In this document: positions 32,902-43,419 of the stretch, in pieces
How positions within the stretch are numbered: position 1 is the stretch's first letter
Layout of the letters: every line of letters starts with the position of its first letter
NCBI GenBank assembly: GCA_022414725.1
Contig: CM039464.1
Span: 1,178,001-1,242,000, forward strand
Reading direction: 5' to 3'
DNA: 64,000 nucleotides
From: Microglena sp. YARC
Taxonomy: Eukaryota; Chlorophyta; Chlorophyceae; Chlamydomonadales; Chlamydomonadaceae
Program-made: the position numbers and the translations under genes
Notes under the pieces: model-generated
What the model was told of the DNA's origin: nothing
The model's input: the letters and a program-made list of their open reading frames with translations, nothing else
The model's database searches: none

Positions 32902-33171
32902 GTAAGTCATGTGCCTCTAATGTCCTCTCTGTTCCCCAATAAATATCAGACTGCTTACATGCTTTGATTGTCTGGTCCATCAGCCTTTAGACTGCTTACT
33001 GTCTGTGGGTGGAGTAGGACACATGGGTGGTATGAACAAACACTACTACAGCACAGACTGCTTTCACATGGGTGTAGACAATTTAAACACGTCTCCAGGT
33101 ATATATGCTCCCCAACAGCCACACATAACCCACCTCTCACTTGTCCCTTTTACCCCTCTCCCCGAGTGCAG

Positions 33172-33272
33172 AGCGATGCACAGGCAGACTTTAAAGCAAA
33201 CTTGCCGAAGATCAGGTCCTGGGCCTCAGTGGGGCGCAACTTGGCCTCATGGGGGAGGACCTTGACCATCAT
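33172..33272 (+). CDS. Putative 33-codon internal exon, duplicated
   Basis: Acceptor CCCGAGTGCAG|AGC and donor CATCAT|GTGAGC. The exon encodes SDAQADFKANLPKIRSWAS then VGRNLASWGRTLTI and ends in phase 2. The copy at 37,200-37,300 has one amino-acid change (K to N) and the same splice sites, and the frame is intact in both. Degraded copies of its 3' edge plus donor follow in both introns. I do not recognise the family. Confidence 0.55.
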
Positions 33273-33665
33273 GTGAGCAAGAAGGATATGAACTATGTAC
33301 TACTCACATGGGGGCCGGACCTTGACAATCACGTGAGCAAGCAGGATATGTACTATGTACTACACACAAGTTTTGAGCAAGCAGGGTTTTTACAAGGTAC
33401 TACTCACACATTGTGACCAAGCGGGGTATGTACTGCATACGACTCACAAGTTGTGAGCAAGCAGGTTTTTTACGCCATGCTAATCACAAGGTGTGAGCAA
33501 GCAGGATACATATTATGTCCTTCTCACAAGTTGTGAGCAAGCGGGATTTTTACGACGGACTACTCACAAGGTGTGAAGCAAGCAGGATTTTTACGACGGA
33601 CTACTCACAAGGTGTGAGACAGCAGGGGATGTACCAGCATCATGTGAGCAAGCAGGTTGTCATAC
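33273..33665 (+). repeat. Donor-side echo array and derived minisatellite, copy 1
   Basis: The exon edge plus donor reappears at about 33,308-33,345 (CATGGGGGCCGGACCTTGAC then AATCACGTGAGCAAG) and then erodes into units of ACTACTCACAAGGTGTGAGC and AAGCAGGATTTTTACGA. In total there are about nine units of 35-60 bp. Confidence 0.8.
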
Positions 33666-33768
33666 TAGATCGAGGTTGGTTGGTTGGTTCTTCTGGTTGA
33701 AGTTGTACTACCACAGCAAGGTTGTACTACTACAGTGAGGCTGTACTACTTGTTGAGGTTGTACTTTT

Positions 33769-34080
33769 GTGGATTATTGCCTCGTGCAAGTTTCACTGAT
33801 GTGGATGCACCACAATTTTCTGCGGTCATCTGGCTGGCAGTCGTCTTGGGTTGCTTTATACAGAAAGAGTCTTCTCGATGGCCTAATGGATGATCAGACC
33901 AGCTCTGGTTGTGTGCACAGGAGGAGACAGCCTTGGTGCCCTGGTCCATGCCCAAGCTAAAAAAAAATTGACAATCGTGCCCACGCCACCTGTCATTACT
34001 CAGGATGGTGACTCTTAAGAGGAGCTCGCCCCTGAATCTGAATTCGTGCTCCTGTGCAAGTTTCACTTATTTGGTCAAGT
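33769..34080 (-). CDS. Open frame conserved in both duplicates, function unknown
   Basis: The minus-strand frame reads ELLLRVTILSNDR and SLGMDQGTKAVSSCAHNQSW. Copy 2 at 38,270-38,539 keeps the same frame with substitutions and no frameshift. There is no recognised domain, and the conservation could be simple recency of the duplication. Confidence 0.25.
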
Positions 34081-34254
34081 CGTAGAATTAAATTATCACT
34101 GTAGGTTGGTTAGGGCAGATGCTCCCGTGAAAATATGTAAAGCCTAGACTGGGCAGGCATGGGGCGCAACAAGTATAATAAATACAAGTATACTGTACAT
34201 GTGCAAATTCCTGTGTATATATACGTACATACGGGGTATAGGCCCCTTGTTTGG

Positions 34255-34700
34255 GGTTCCTCCTGATCGTTGCTGAGTTCTCAGATTGTTGCTGGGTTAT
34301 CTATCAGATATAACGTTGCTGTGTGAGTACATTGTTTCTGGGTTAGTACATCATTGCTGTGTGAGTACATCGTTGTTGGGTTACCACTTACCAGATATAT
34401 CATTGCTGGGTTGGTAGATACTTGCTGGGTGATTAAATCGTTGCTGTGTGAGTACATTGTTGCTGTGTTAGTAGATCATTGCTGTGTTACTACATCGTTG
34501 ATGGGTTATCAGATGTATCATTGCTGGGTTGGTAGATACTTGCTGGGTGATTAAATCGTTGCTGTGTGAGTACATCATTGCTGTGTTACTACATCGTTGA
34601 TGGGTTAACGGATGTATCGGTGCTGGGTTGGCAGATATTTACTGGGTGATTAAATCGTTGCTGGTTCAGTACATTGTTGCTGGTTCAGTACATCGTCCTT
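34255..34700 (+). repeat. GTTGCTGGGTTAGTACATC minisatellite, copy 1
   Basis: Irregular 20-45 bp units built from (G/A)TTGCTG(T/G)GT(T/G)AGTACATC and TATCAGATATATC. The counterpart is at 38,755-39,025, with a different unit number. Confidence 0.85.
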
Positions 34701-34720
34701 CCGGCTTCATTTCCTATGAG

Positions 34721-34908
34721 TAGGGAACGGCAAATCATATGATGTTGACCAAAGACGAGTATGATATCATATGATATCATACAAAAATCATATGATTTAA
34801 TATCATGTGATATGGTGCCCCAGGCCAAAGTTACCTAGTCAGACCGCCGTCATCATATGATATCATATGATGACATGATATCATTTGATATCATATTGCC
34901 GATCCCTA
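34721..34908. mobile_element. hAT-like MITE rich in ATATCATATGAT palindromes, 188 bp
   Basis: Ends TAGGGAACGGCAAATCATA and the complement of TAGGGATCGGCAATATGAT. It is absent from the duplicate, where CCCTATAAGACATGGGTAG is uninterrupted (about 39,040). The flanks CCTATGAG and CCTATTTC may be a diverged 8-bp duplication. The interior is almost wholly TATCATATGATATC motifs. Confidence 0.8.
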
Positions 34909-35539
34909 CCTATTTCAACATGGGTAGTATAAACACTATTACTACCACATGTCTGACTCCTACATGAAATTACATGGTCGAAGACAGTTGGTGGTAGATG
35001 ATGGCTGCGTCTCTACCGCACTGCTCCACTACATTTTGTTTGAATTGCTTGCGACCAATACGGTATTGGTTGTTCTGTTGTTACCCGGATCGCGCGCTTC
35101 CGCCGGCTCAGGACCGGGAGCCTGTCTGTCCTAGTCACTACGCTTGGTAGTGGTGAAATCAAGTCTGGTGGATTGTGGGTCGGTATCTCCTGCCGTCCCA
35201 GAGGGTGCCTACTTGCTAGGAGGAGTGGCCTTGCCTTTCTATCTATACACTCCATGCCGCTGTTTTTTGCCTAGGGACCCACCTCCTAGGGTGAGGCCCA
35301 CCTGGTACAAATCATTTTTGTGTTACTGCTGTTGTGTTCACGAACTGTGACACATGCACGTCAGCATTATCAGTTGAGGTTTGATGCCCGTTTATGAAGT
35401 TGGGTTTGATGCTACAAAACATGTTGTGTTCATACTCTAGTGCTGCTGTATCAGCTATGTTCGCAAACTGTGTCACGTCAGTATAACCTGTTGGGATTCG
35501 ATGCCCATGTACAAAATTTGATTTGGCGCAACAAGGTAC

Positions 35540-35815
35540 ATATTTATGCCCTGCCACGGGGTGCTACAAGGTACATATAGGTACATGGCGCTACAAGGTA
35601 CATAGTTATGCCCTGCCACGGGGCGCTACAAGGTACATATAGGTACATGGCACTACAAGGTACATAGTTATGCCCTGCCACGGGGTGCTACAAGGTACAT
35701 ATAGGTACATGGCGCTACAAGGTACATAGTTATGCCCTGCCACGGGGTGCTACAAGGTACATATAGGTACATGGCGCTACAAGGTACATAGTTATGCCTT
35801 GCCACGGGGCATGCG
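35540..35815 (+). repeat. 62-64 bp tandem repeat, four to five copies
   Basis: Units of CTACAAGGTACATATAGG, then TACATGGCGCTACAAGG and TACATAGTTATGCCCTGCCA. Copy 2 of the duplication has a single unit near 39,680, so the array expanded after the duplication, or contracted in copy 2. Confidence 0.88.
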
Positions 35816-36120
35816 GTAGAAGAAACCCTCCCGTTGGCAAGCACCGTACATAATGGAAAATGACTACTCTAGGTTTGGGTTTGATGGCCTTGTATGTTTG
35901 AGGCTTGATGCCCATTTATTAATTGTTGTTTGATGCTGTACATATAGAGTTATGTCAGCATTAGCTGTATTATGGCCATTCCTGTATTGTCTGCCCGCGT
36001 CCCCTCTGGGGCCGTCCCCTTAGGACCATCCCCCTCGGGATCCTAATATCTGAGCTATACCCTAAACTGTGAGAGTCGGATCCCTTCAGGGCCGACTCCC
36101 AAGATTGTAAGCTGTCCTAG

Positions 36121-36273
36121 TTCTTTCTCATTACGCTCTCTTCCATTCGACTGTCCTCATCTGCTGACAAGAGTTCTTCCATCGCTTGTGTTGACCGCGC
36201 CTGTGTGCCCCTTGAGCACCACCTTGACCTCCCCCGTCGCACAATCCCATATCCTGGACAATCAGAAGATGAG
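36121..36273 (+). CDS. Putative 51-codon exon
   Basis: Acceptor GTCCTAG|TTC and donor GATGAG|GTAAGA enclose a fully open 153-nt frame. It encodes DKSSSIACVDRACVPLEHHL, then DLPRRTIPYPGQSEDE. The duplicate at about 40,050 keeps only the first third, so that copy cannot encode it. The product is unknown. It may belong to the same gene as the exons at 32.7-33.3 kb. Confidence 0.4.
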
Positions 36274-36475
36274 GTAAGAGGAACCGTAGGGCACAAGTCA
36301 CATATGATCCGATGTCAGGCGGATCAATCCCTGAACTTGACTATCTTCGCTAGATATTCATTGTTATCATGCTATTTTGTTCTATGCGCAATTGCGCATG
36401 ATAATGTTTGACATTTCTTCCGGCATTTGCACTCTTGCATATTATTTGCCATGAAATATGTAAAAGCACACTACC

Positions 36476-37026
36476 AGACAGTGTCCTCAGTCCCCCTTAA
36501 TGAGGATGGCGAGCAGCCTTAGAGGAAGGCTGGAGCCGTGTAGATAGGCAAGTAAGCATATTCCCCAGACTCCACTCTCATAATACATTAACTATTTGAG
36601 AGTCTTGAACTCGAGATTGATTACAATATTTGACCCCAGCCTGTTAAGGCTACTTGCCGTTCATGCCTCCTCGAAATGTATAAACGAGTACACGACACAT
36701 TCACACTCATGTTATTTTACACGACTTCGAACTGTTCAATGGGAACATCATCTCTATTCTTGAACTCGTAATTTGGTGCATGGCTCCATCGTTTAAGGCT
36801 ACTCGCCGTCATTGGCAGTAACATAATCAAAGCATTCAAATCAAAGAATTCTCATAAAAACACTTGATACAATCTCCTCAGTCAATTATTGATAGGCAAC
36901 GGCAACTTCTCACGAACTTTGTTATAGAGTAGGTAGCAGGGTTGTTCAGGACACGGCGTCCTCCGTCGCAGATGCATCGTCGAAGGTATCCGTTGCATGG
37001 CAGGGTGCAACGTGTGGAGGGTCCGC
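36476..37026. other. Between the duplicates: dispersed repeats only
   Basis: Holds two copies of the GGCGAGCAGC/CTTGAACT dispersed repeat (36,505-36,640 and 36,760-36,815) and a GACACGGCGTCC stretch near 36,950. No gene seen. Confidence 0.5.
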
Positions 37027-37199
37027 TAACTGTGTGTGGGTGGACACATGGGTGATCTGAACAAACACATCAACTGCAGCACAGACTGCTACCACATGGG
37101 TGTAGACAATTTAAACACGTCTCCAGGTCTATCTGCCCCCAAACAGCCACACATAACCCACCTCTCACTTGTCCCTTGTACCCCTCTCCCCGAGTGCAG

Positions 37200-37300
37200 A
37201 GCGATGCACAGGCAGACTTTAACGCAAACTTGCCGAAGATCAGGTCCTGGGCCTCAGTGGGGCGCAACTTGGCCTCATGGGGGCGGACCTTGACCATCAT
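37200..37300 (+). CDS. Duplicate of the 33-codon exon
   Basis: Same splice sites and frame as 33,172-33,272, with one residue changed. It suggests that the duplicated gene part is still intact at this exon. Confidence 0.5.
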
Positions 37301-38160
37301 GTGAGAAAGCAGCTTATATTGATATATACTATGTACTACTTACATGGGGGCGCACCTTGACAATCATCTGAGCAAGCAGTATATGTACTTCGTACTACTC
37401 ACATGGAGGCCGGACCTTGACAATCACGTGAGCAAGCAGGATATGTACTACGTACTTCTCACATGGGGGCCGGATCTTGACAATCATGTGAGCAAGCAGG
37501 ATGTATACTTGGAACTACTCACATGGGGCGGACTATGACCATCATGTGAGAAAGCATCATATGTACTACATCCTACTCACATGGGGGCGCACCTTGACCA
37601 TCATGTGAGCAAGCAGGATATGCACTATGTGCTACACACAAGTTTTGAGCAAGCAGGATTTTTATAAGGTACTACTCACACATTGTGACCAAGCGGGATA
37701 TATATACTACATACGACTCACAAGGTGTGAGCAAGCAGGATATATATTATGCACTTCTCACAAGTTGTGAGCAAGCAGGATTTTTACAACTTACGACTCA
37801 CAAGGTGTGAGCAAGCAGGATTTTAACGACGTACTACCCTGCGTACTACTCACGAATTGTGGGCTAGCAGAGGATAAACTACGGAATACTCACACGTTGT
37901 GAGCAAGCAGGATTTGTATGATGTACGACTCACAAAATGTGAGCATCACGTGAGCAAGCAGGGGTTGTTATACGTACTACTCACAAGGTGTAAGCAGGTG
38001 GTGTACAAGCAGGGGCTGTACCAGCATCATGTAAGCAAGCATGATGATATACTACATCGAGGTTGTACTACTCACAAGGTGTAAGCATGTGGTGTACAAG
38101 CAGGGGCTGTACCAGCATCACGTAAGCAAGCAGGTTGATATACTACATCAAGTTGTACTA
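37301..38160 (+). repeat. Donor-side echo array, copy 2 (five clear exon-edge copies)
   Basis: CATGGGGGC...CTTGACCATCATGTGAG-type exon-edge copies recur near 37,345, 37,401, 37,464, 37,520 and 37,580. They then decay to ACTCACAAGGTGTGAGCAAG units through 38,130. Copy 1 has only about one clear copy, so this array changes quickly. Confidence 0.85.
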
Positions 38161-38269
38161 CTTGTTGAGGTTTTACTATTACAGCGTGGTTGTAGTACCA
38201 CATCGAGCCTGTACTACTCCAACAAGGTTGTACTACTACAGCAAGGTTGTACTACTTGTTGGGGTTGTG

Positions 38270-38539
38270 CTATTGTTGATTCTTGCCTCGTGCAACTTCC
38301 ACTGATGTGGATGCAGCAAAGTTGTATGCAGTCACCTGGCCGACAGTCGTCTTGAATTGCATTATATAGAAGGAGTCTGCTCGACGGCCTAATGGATGAT
38401 CAGACCAGCTCTGGTTGTGTGCACAGGAGGATACAGCCTTGGTGCCCTGGTCCATGCCCAAGCTAACATTTTGTTGACAATCGTGCCCACGGCACCTGTC
38501 ATTACTCAGGATGGTGATTCTTAAGAGGAGCTCGCCCAT
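38270..38539 (-). CDS. Duplicate of the unknown minus-strand open frame
   Basis: Counterpart of 33,769-34,080, sharing SLGMDQGTKAVSSCAHNQSW. It remains open. Confidence 0.25.
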   Translation of the reverse strand: MGELLLRITILSNDRCRGHDCQQNVSLGMDQGTKAVSSCAHNQSWSDHPLGRRADSFYIMQFKTTVGQVTAYNFAASTSVEVARGKNQQ

Positions 38540-38754
38540 GGATCTGAATTCTTGCTCCTGTGCAAGTTTAACTTATTTGGTCAAGTCATAGAATTAAATT
38601 ATCACTGTAGGTTGGTTAGGGCAGATGCTACCGTGAAAATATGTGAAGCCTGGACTGGGTAGGCATGGGGCACAACAAGTACAACAAATACAAGAGTGCT
38701 GTACGCAAATTGCTGTGTTTATATACATACATACGGGGTATATGCCCCTTGTTT

Positions 38755-39025
38755 GGGGTTCCTCCTGATTGTTGCTGAGTTATCAGATCGTTGCTGGGTT
38801 AGTACATCGTTGCTGGGTTATCAGATATATCGTTGCTGTTTGAATACATCATTGCTGGGTGATTAAATCGTTGCTGTGTGTGTACATCCTTGCTGGGTTA
38901 GCACATCATTGCTGTGTATGTACATTGTTGTTGGGTTATCAGATATATCGTTGCTGGGTTACTACATCATTGCTGGGTTGGCAGATACTTACTGGGTGAT
39001 GAAATTGTTGCTGGTTTAGTAGATC
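38755..39025 (+). repeat. GTTGCTGGGTTA minisatellite, copy 2
   Basis: Counterpart of 34,255-34,700 with fewer units. Confidence 0.85.
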
Positions 39026-40116
39026 GGCCTTCAGGCTTCATTCCCTATAAGACATGGGTAGTATAAGCACTACTAGTACACATGTCTGACTCCTTGATGA
39101 AATAACATGGTTGAAGATGATAACTGCGTCTCTACCGCCCTGCTTCACTTCATTTTGATTGGATTGCTTGCGGCCAATACGGTATTGGTTGTTCTGTTAG
39201 TTGTTATCCAGATCGCGCGCTTTGCCTGCTCAGGACAGAGAGCCTGCCTGTCCTAGTCACTACGCTTGGTAGTGGTGAAATCAAGTCTGGTAGATTGTGG
39301 GTCGGTATCTCCCGCCGTCCCAGAGGGTGCCTACTTGCTAGGAGGAGTGGCCTTGCCTTTCTATCTATACACTTCATGCCGCTGTTTTTTGCCGAGGGAC
39401 CCACCTCTTTGGGTGAGGCTCACCTGGTGCAAAGCATTTTTTTGTTACTGCTGTTGTGTTCACAAACTGTGGCACATGCACGTCAGCACTATCAGTTGAG
39501 GTTTGATGCCCATTTATGAAGTTGGGTTTGATGCTACAAAACATGTTGTGTTCATTATATAGTGCTGATGTATCAGCTCTGTTCGCAAACTGTGACACAC
39601 GTCAGCATAACCTGTTGAGGTTTGGTGCCTATTTATGAAGTTGGGATTCGATGCCCATGTACACAATTTGATTTGCCGCGACAAGGTGTATGGTTATGCC
39701 CTGCCACGGGGCACGAGGTTGAAGGAACCCACCCGTTCGCGTGCACCGTACATAATGGAGAATGGCTACTATGGTTTTGGGTTTGATGCCCATGTATGTT
39801 GAGGCTTGATGCCCATTTATGATTTTTTGTTTGATGCTGCAAGGTACATATAGAGTTCTGTCAGCATTAGCTGTATTATTGCCATTCCCGTCTTTTATGC
39901 CCGCGTCCCCTCTGGGGCCGTCCCCTTAGGACCGCCCCCCTCGGGACCGTAGTCTCTGATCTATACCCCGAACTGTGAGAGTCGGATCCCTTCAGGGCTG
40001 ACTCCCAAACTTGTAAGCTGTCCTAGTTCTTTCTCATTATGCTCTCTTCCATTCGGCTGTCCTGATTCGCTGACAAGCTACTTATGATCTGATATCAGGT
40101 GGATCAATCCCTGCAC

Positions 40117-40279
40117 CAGGGTACTACTAAGTGCGCGCGGCAGCGCTGTGCCGCGCTGCCTTTTTGAGCCCCTCTGCGCGTTTCGCGCAGTTTTTTCACC
40201 TCCCTGTGGGCGCAGCGCTTACCAATTTGACGTTTGTGCGCTTTACGCGCTGACCAATTTGGCAAGAAGTAGTACCCTG
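40117..40279. mobile_element. hAT-type MITE, family 1 variant, 163 bp, with TSD and empty site
   Basis: Inverted ends CAGGGTACTACT and AGTAGTACCCTG. Perfect 8-bp CCCTGCAC flanks lie at 40,109-40,116 and 40,280-40,287. The duplicate near 36,330 reads ATCCCTGAACTTGAC with no insert, showing the original site. The interior shares GCTGCCTTTTTGAGCCCC and GCGCAG blocks with the copies at 2591 and 43,079, here inverted. Confidence 0.93.
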
Positions 40280-40338
40280 CCCTGCACCTGACTTTCTATG
40301 TTGGATATTCATTGTTATCGTGCTATTTTGTTCGACGC

Positions 40339-40873
40339 CAGGAGTATTAAAAACAATTTGGGGACACCTATCCCTAAAAAAACTGAGGAGGGCTGACCCC
40401 CCCCCCCCCCCCCCCCTTAATTAGAAATACCTATTTTTTGAGCAACTAAGATATGGATTCTGGGGGGTTACAATATGGCGCACACAATGGCATCCTCGGA
40501 ATTCCCACGCAGGGCTTGGGCCATACCACCCATACTCATCCATTCACCCACCCAGCCTCCCACCCATCCACCCACCCAAGGGGTAGATACTTATTGCACA
40601 AGTTCCAAAATAGTGCCAATGGACTGCCCTTGCCAAGGCCTACTTATGGCTGGTCTCAGAATTTCATTTGGAGGTCTGAGTAAAAAGTTAGAAAACAACC
40701 TGAGGAGGGCTGACCCCCCCCCCGCCCCCCCCCTAAATAATGTGCTCAGAATGACCTGAAAAATGTCTCATAATATTGTCTCATAATATTGCCATGTTGC
40801 ATGTCATTACAGCCCCATTATCAGAAAAAAACGATCGGGAGAAGTAAACAATTTGAGGCCTTGACACTTCCTG
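40339..40873. mobile_element. Possible hAT-type element, 535 bp
   Basis: Ends CAGGAGTATTAAAAACAATTTG and, inverted, CAGGAAGTGTCAAGGCCTC. TCGACGC flanks it at 40,332-40,338 and 40,874-40,880. The duplicate near 36,395 lacks the insert. The inside has two ACTGAGGAGGGCTGACCCCC-like blocks with poly-C and a CCATCCACCCACCC tract. It holds no transposase. Confidence 0.7.
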
Positions 40874-40961
40874 TCGACGCGCATGAGAATGTTTGATATT
40901 TCTTCCGGCATTTGTACTTTTGCTTACATGCTATGAAATGGGTAAAAGCATCAGACAGTGT

Positions 40962-41168
40962 CCCAGCGAATGGCTCAATGGCAGAGCTCTTTGAACGACG
41001 AAGGTACCTGGTTTGAATCATCAAGGGTGCGCCTTAGTGTTCGCGATCGATGTCAACCGCCATGGTAGCTTTATCCAGGTAAAGTAGCAGCCCGTTCCCT
41101 ACCGCCAAAAGAGGGCGCCCCCTTAACACCAGTATACCACGCCCCACCAGGCGTTATCATTACTTTTT
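40962..41168 (+). mobile_element. tRNA-derived SINE family B
   Basis: Head GCGAATGGCTCAATGGCAGAGC gives a clear A box, and GGTTTGAATCATC a weak B box. The body (TCAACCGCCATGGTAGCTT) and tail (CACCAGGCGTTATCATTAC) are shared with family A, so the two families have different tRNA heads on a common body. Confidence 0.8.
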
Positions 41169-41169
41169 G

Positions 41170-41470
41170 GACTTTCCCCGATATATTAGTAGTATATGGC
41201 GATGCTCACTTCCACGAATCCTCGAATTCAGCGTTTTCAAAAATCCGAATCTCCTACTTTTAAGGCTTCTTAGTCTTAGTTACTTATTACATTCTATGAA
41301 AGCATATGCTAAATTAAGCTGACTTATACAATTTTAGCTGCTAAATAAATTACTATCAAAACCGACATATTAGTAGGATACCCGCCTTTCGTTATTAACA
41401 CTCAGTAGGCGCTTTTTCGTGCGCAGGGTGTACGCAAGGCTTTGACAATCTCTCCCCCCAGGGGGTGCTC
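41170..41470. other. No gene recognised
   Basis: AT-rich unique sequence. Confidence 0.4.
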
Positions 41471-41514
41471 AACCATTGCGCCAAGATTCGCCAAAGGAGT
41501 TCTATAGATGTCAG

Positions 41515-41670
41515 AGCACCGATTCCCTTGTACATAAAGCACTGTCTCAACCGTCTCAACTGATTCCCTTGTACACAGAGCACTGTCTCAACCGATTCCC
41601 TTGTACATACAGCACTGTCTCAACCGTCTCAACCGATTCCCTTGTACATAGAGCACTGTCTCGACCACAA
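41515..41670 (+). repeat. CGATTCCCTTGTACATA minisatellite
   Basis: About four units of 34-45 bp containing CCCTTGTACA(T/C)A(A/G)AGCACTGTCTCAACC. The open frame across it is low-complexity. Confidence 0.85.
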
Positions 41671-43070
41671 CGTTACACCCACTCCCTGAAGTGGAAATCC
41701 TTTCAAACAACCAAGTGTCTGACATTCTGGTCAGCTCATGTTTGCCTTTCAAAGGTCGAGGCCATGTACCGTAAACTAACATCAAGTACCCTTTCACCCC
41801 AGACGAGTCATAAGTTAGAGCTACTAATGGTAGCCTACTATCCTTGTACGACAATAAAGCACCAACAAGCGATACGACCTGGGCAAGTCTTTAAACTGTC
41901 TACCGGTATTATGTTTTGTATGCTCCTTGTTTTTCTGGGGACATCTCATAGGATCAGAAATGGTGAGCAGCCCAGAGTTGGACGGAGAACTATGTAACAA
42001 TCCATGATTCCTCTATAGTATCTGATGTGCAATTCAGAAGTGTAAGGTCGTGCGAAGATACCTTAGTATACCAATGAATGCATGAAAATATTGGATCAGG
42101 CATATTTTGATAAGAACGCGTATATTTTCGATAGCTTTCACAACGCCTACCTTTCTCATATTAATTAATTTGACTGTCAAAGACGGCGAGCAGCCTAATT
42201 GCTGGCTGGGGCTCTGTAACCAAGTTCAAGTAACGATCCAAACCAAATACAAGGTGTTGAGTACGTTGTAAGTTTTACAATGTTGGAAACAAACTATTAT
42301 ATGAAGCACATTGCTTAAAGGACGCAAGTGGAAAATTGGGCGTTATATAACACAACGTAGATAGGGCTGCATGTGTCTTGCCGCATCAGACGAATGTCTT
42401 GGTGCATGGGACAAAAAATAGCAGGCCACCAGCTTAGCCCAGCATGCTTCCATGCGACTAATGTGGACTGGGTGATGATCCACAAGTTTACTTTCCACGC
42501 TGCAAGGGGAGAATGTGTTGGTGTCAGTGCCGTCGAAAAAAAATTGTTTGGATGTTCAGTTCATCAATGTTTTTCATATTAAGCCCTTTCTATCACGGTT
42601 GGGCAAGTCCCTTCAGCGTATTTGACCTACCCCTGGACTACGGGTTGGCCTACCCCTGGACCAGAGGTATAACATACACACATGGTGTCAGTACGGAGAT
42701 TTATGAGTTCACTACTGTTTCAGTCTCTAACTTGCCACAATGCAGGGACGAATCAAGGTGTGCTGGTATCAGGATTATGTGTATGTGGGTTTATGGGTGG
42801 GTGGGTGTGTATGGGTGGATGTATGTGGGTGATTAGGTGTATGTGTATGAGGGTGTACATGTATGTGGGTGTATGTGTAAAAGGGATCATGTGCATCTAT
42901 TTCTTAGGTAGTGACCTACGTTGTTATGTTTTGTTTATGTCCGTGAACCTAGTTATTCCTTGGCATGTTTCTCCACTTGCTTGTTCAGCCAGGGTAGTCT
43001 TCTGAATTTATAATGCAAACATTCATGTATTCAATTTGCCCTCCATGTATATCATATTATACATCTAGTA
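41670..43070. other. Intergenic, no gene recognised
   Basis: Contains one GGCGAGCAGCC dispersed-repeat copy (42,185-42,240), a TGGGTGTATG-rich stretch (42,775-42,890) and otherwise unique sequence. The missing last L6 exon would be expected in this direction, but I could not find it. Confidence 0.45.
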
Positions 43071-43078
43071 TTCTCAAT

Positions 43079-43252
43079 CAGGGTACTTCCATTGACAAAA
43101 TTGGCCACCGCTTTAGTGCACTTGAAAACAAAAAACTGCGCTTTGAAGTGCAAAAAGCACACAAATTGCTTGCTGCGCCCACATGGGCTTACAAAAAACT
43201 GTTTGAAACGCGCAGTGGGGCTCAAAAAGGCAGCGCGCCTGGAAGTACCCTG
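43079..43252. mobile_element. hAT-type MITE, family 1, 174 bp, perfect TSD, beside an L6 splice donor
   Basis: Inverted ends CAGGGTACTTCCA and TGGAAGTACCCTG, with identical 8-bp TTCTCAAT flanks at 43,071-43,078 and 43,253-43,260. The right flank touches the six-base donor GTAAGC of L6 exon 5 (minus strand, 43,261-43,266). It shares its interior with the copy at 2591-2783. Confidence 0.93.
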
Positions 43253-43266
43253 TTCTCAATGCTTAC

Positions 43267-43419
43267 CTTGCCCTCCTTGAGCTTGATGATCTCTCCCAAG
43301 AACCGGATACCCTTGCCCTTGTAAGGCTCAGGAGGCCTGTTCTTCCTCACTTTAGCGACAAAGTCGCCAAGAGCCACCTTATCGTAACCGCTAATGAGCA
43401 AAGTGGTTGTCTTGTCAAC
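43267..43419 (-). CDS. RPL6: L6 exon 5
   Basis: Acceptor GATTTCAG|GTTGAC and donor GGCAAG|GTAAGC on the minus strand. The exon encodes [14 protein letters not shown] through [13 protein letters not shown] to KLKEGK, phase 0. If the donor were ignored, translation would stop inside the neighbouring MITE after about 12 extra residues. Confidence 0.92.

Larger units (their letters stand above)
32998..36475 (+). repeat. Segmental duplication, copy 1
   Basis: Matches 37,027-40,960 in order, from TGTGTGGGTGG... to AGACAGTGTCC, including a small exon, two minisatellites and several unique blocks. This copy carries the palindromic MITE at 34,721-34,908 and keeps a 125-bp exon-like stretch that copy 2 lacks. 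Confidence 0.9.
37027..40960 (+). repeat. Segmental duplication, copy 2
   Basis: Second copy of 32,998-36,475, enlarged by insertions at 40,117-40,279 and 40,339-40,873 and by a longer donor-echo array, and missing about 125 bp near 40,080. Confidence 0.9.

Noticed and set aside
33300..33665. Regularly spaced GTGAGCAAGCAGG units resembling a CRISPR array
   Set aside because: The units are imperfect, the spacers are repetitive, there are no cas genes and the host is eukaryotic. They derive from a splice donor echo.
35013..35350. Overlapping frames shared by the two segmental duplicates (also 39,204-39,519)
   Set aside because: Open on both strands without motif. Conservation may just reflect a recent duplication, and no splice sites could be fixed.
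41476..41997. 173-codon plus-strand frame
   Set aside because: Starts in a minisatellite and has no recognisable domain or homologous copy.
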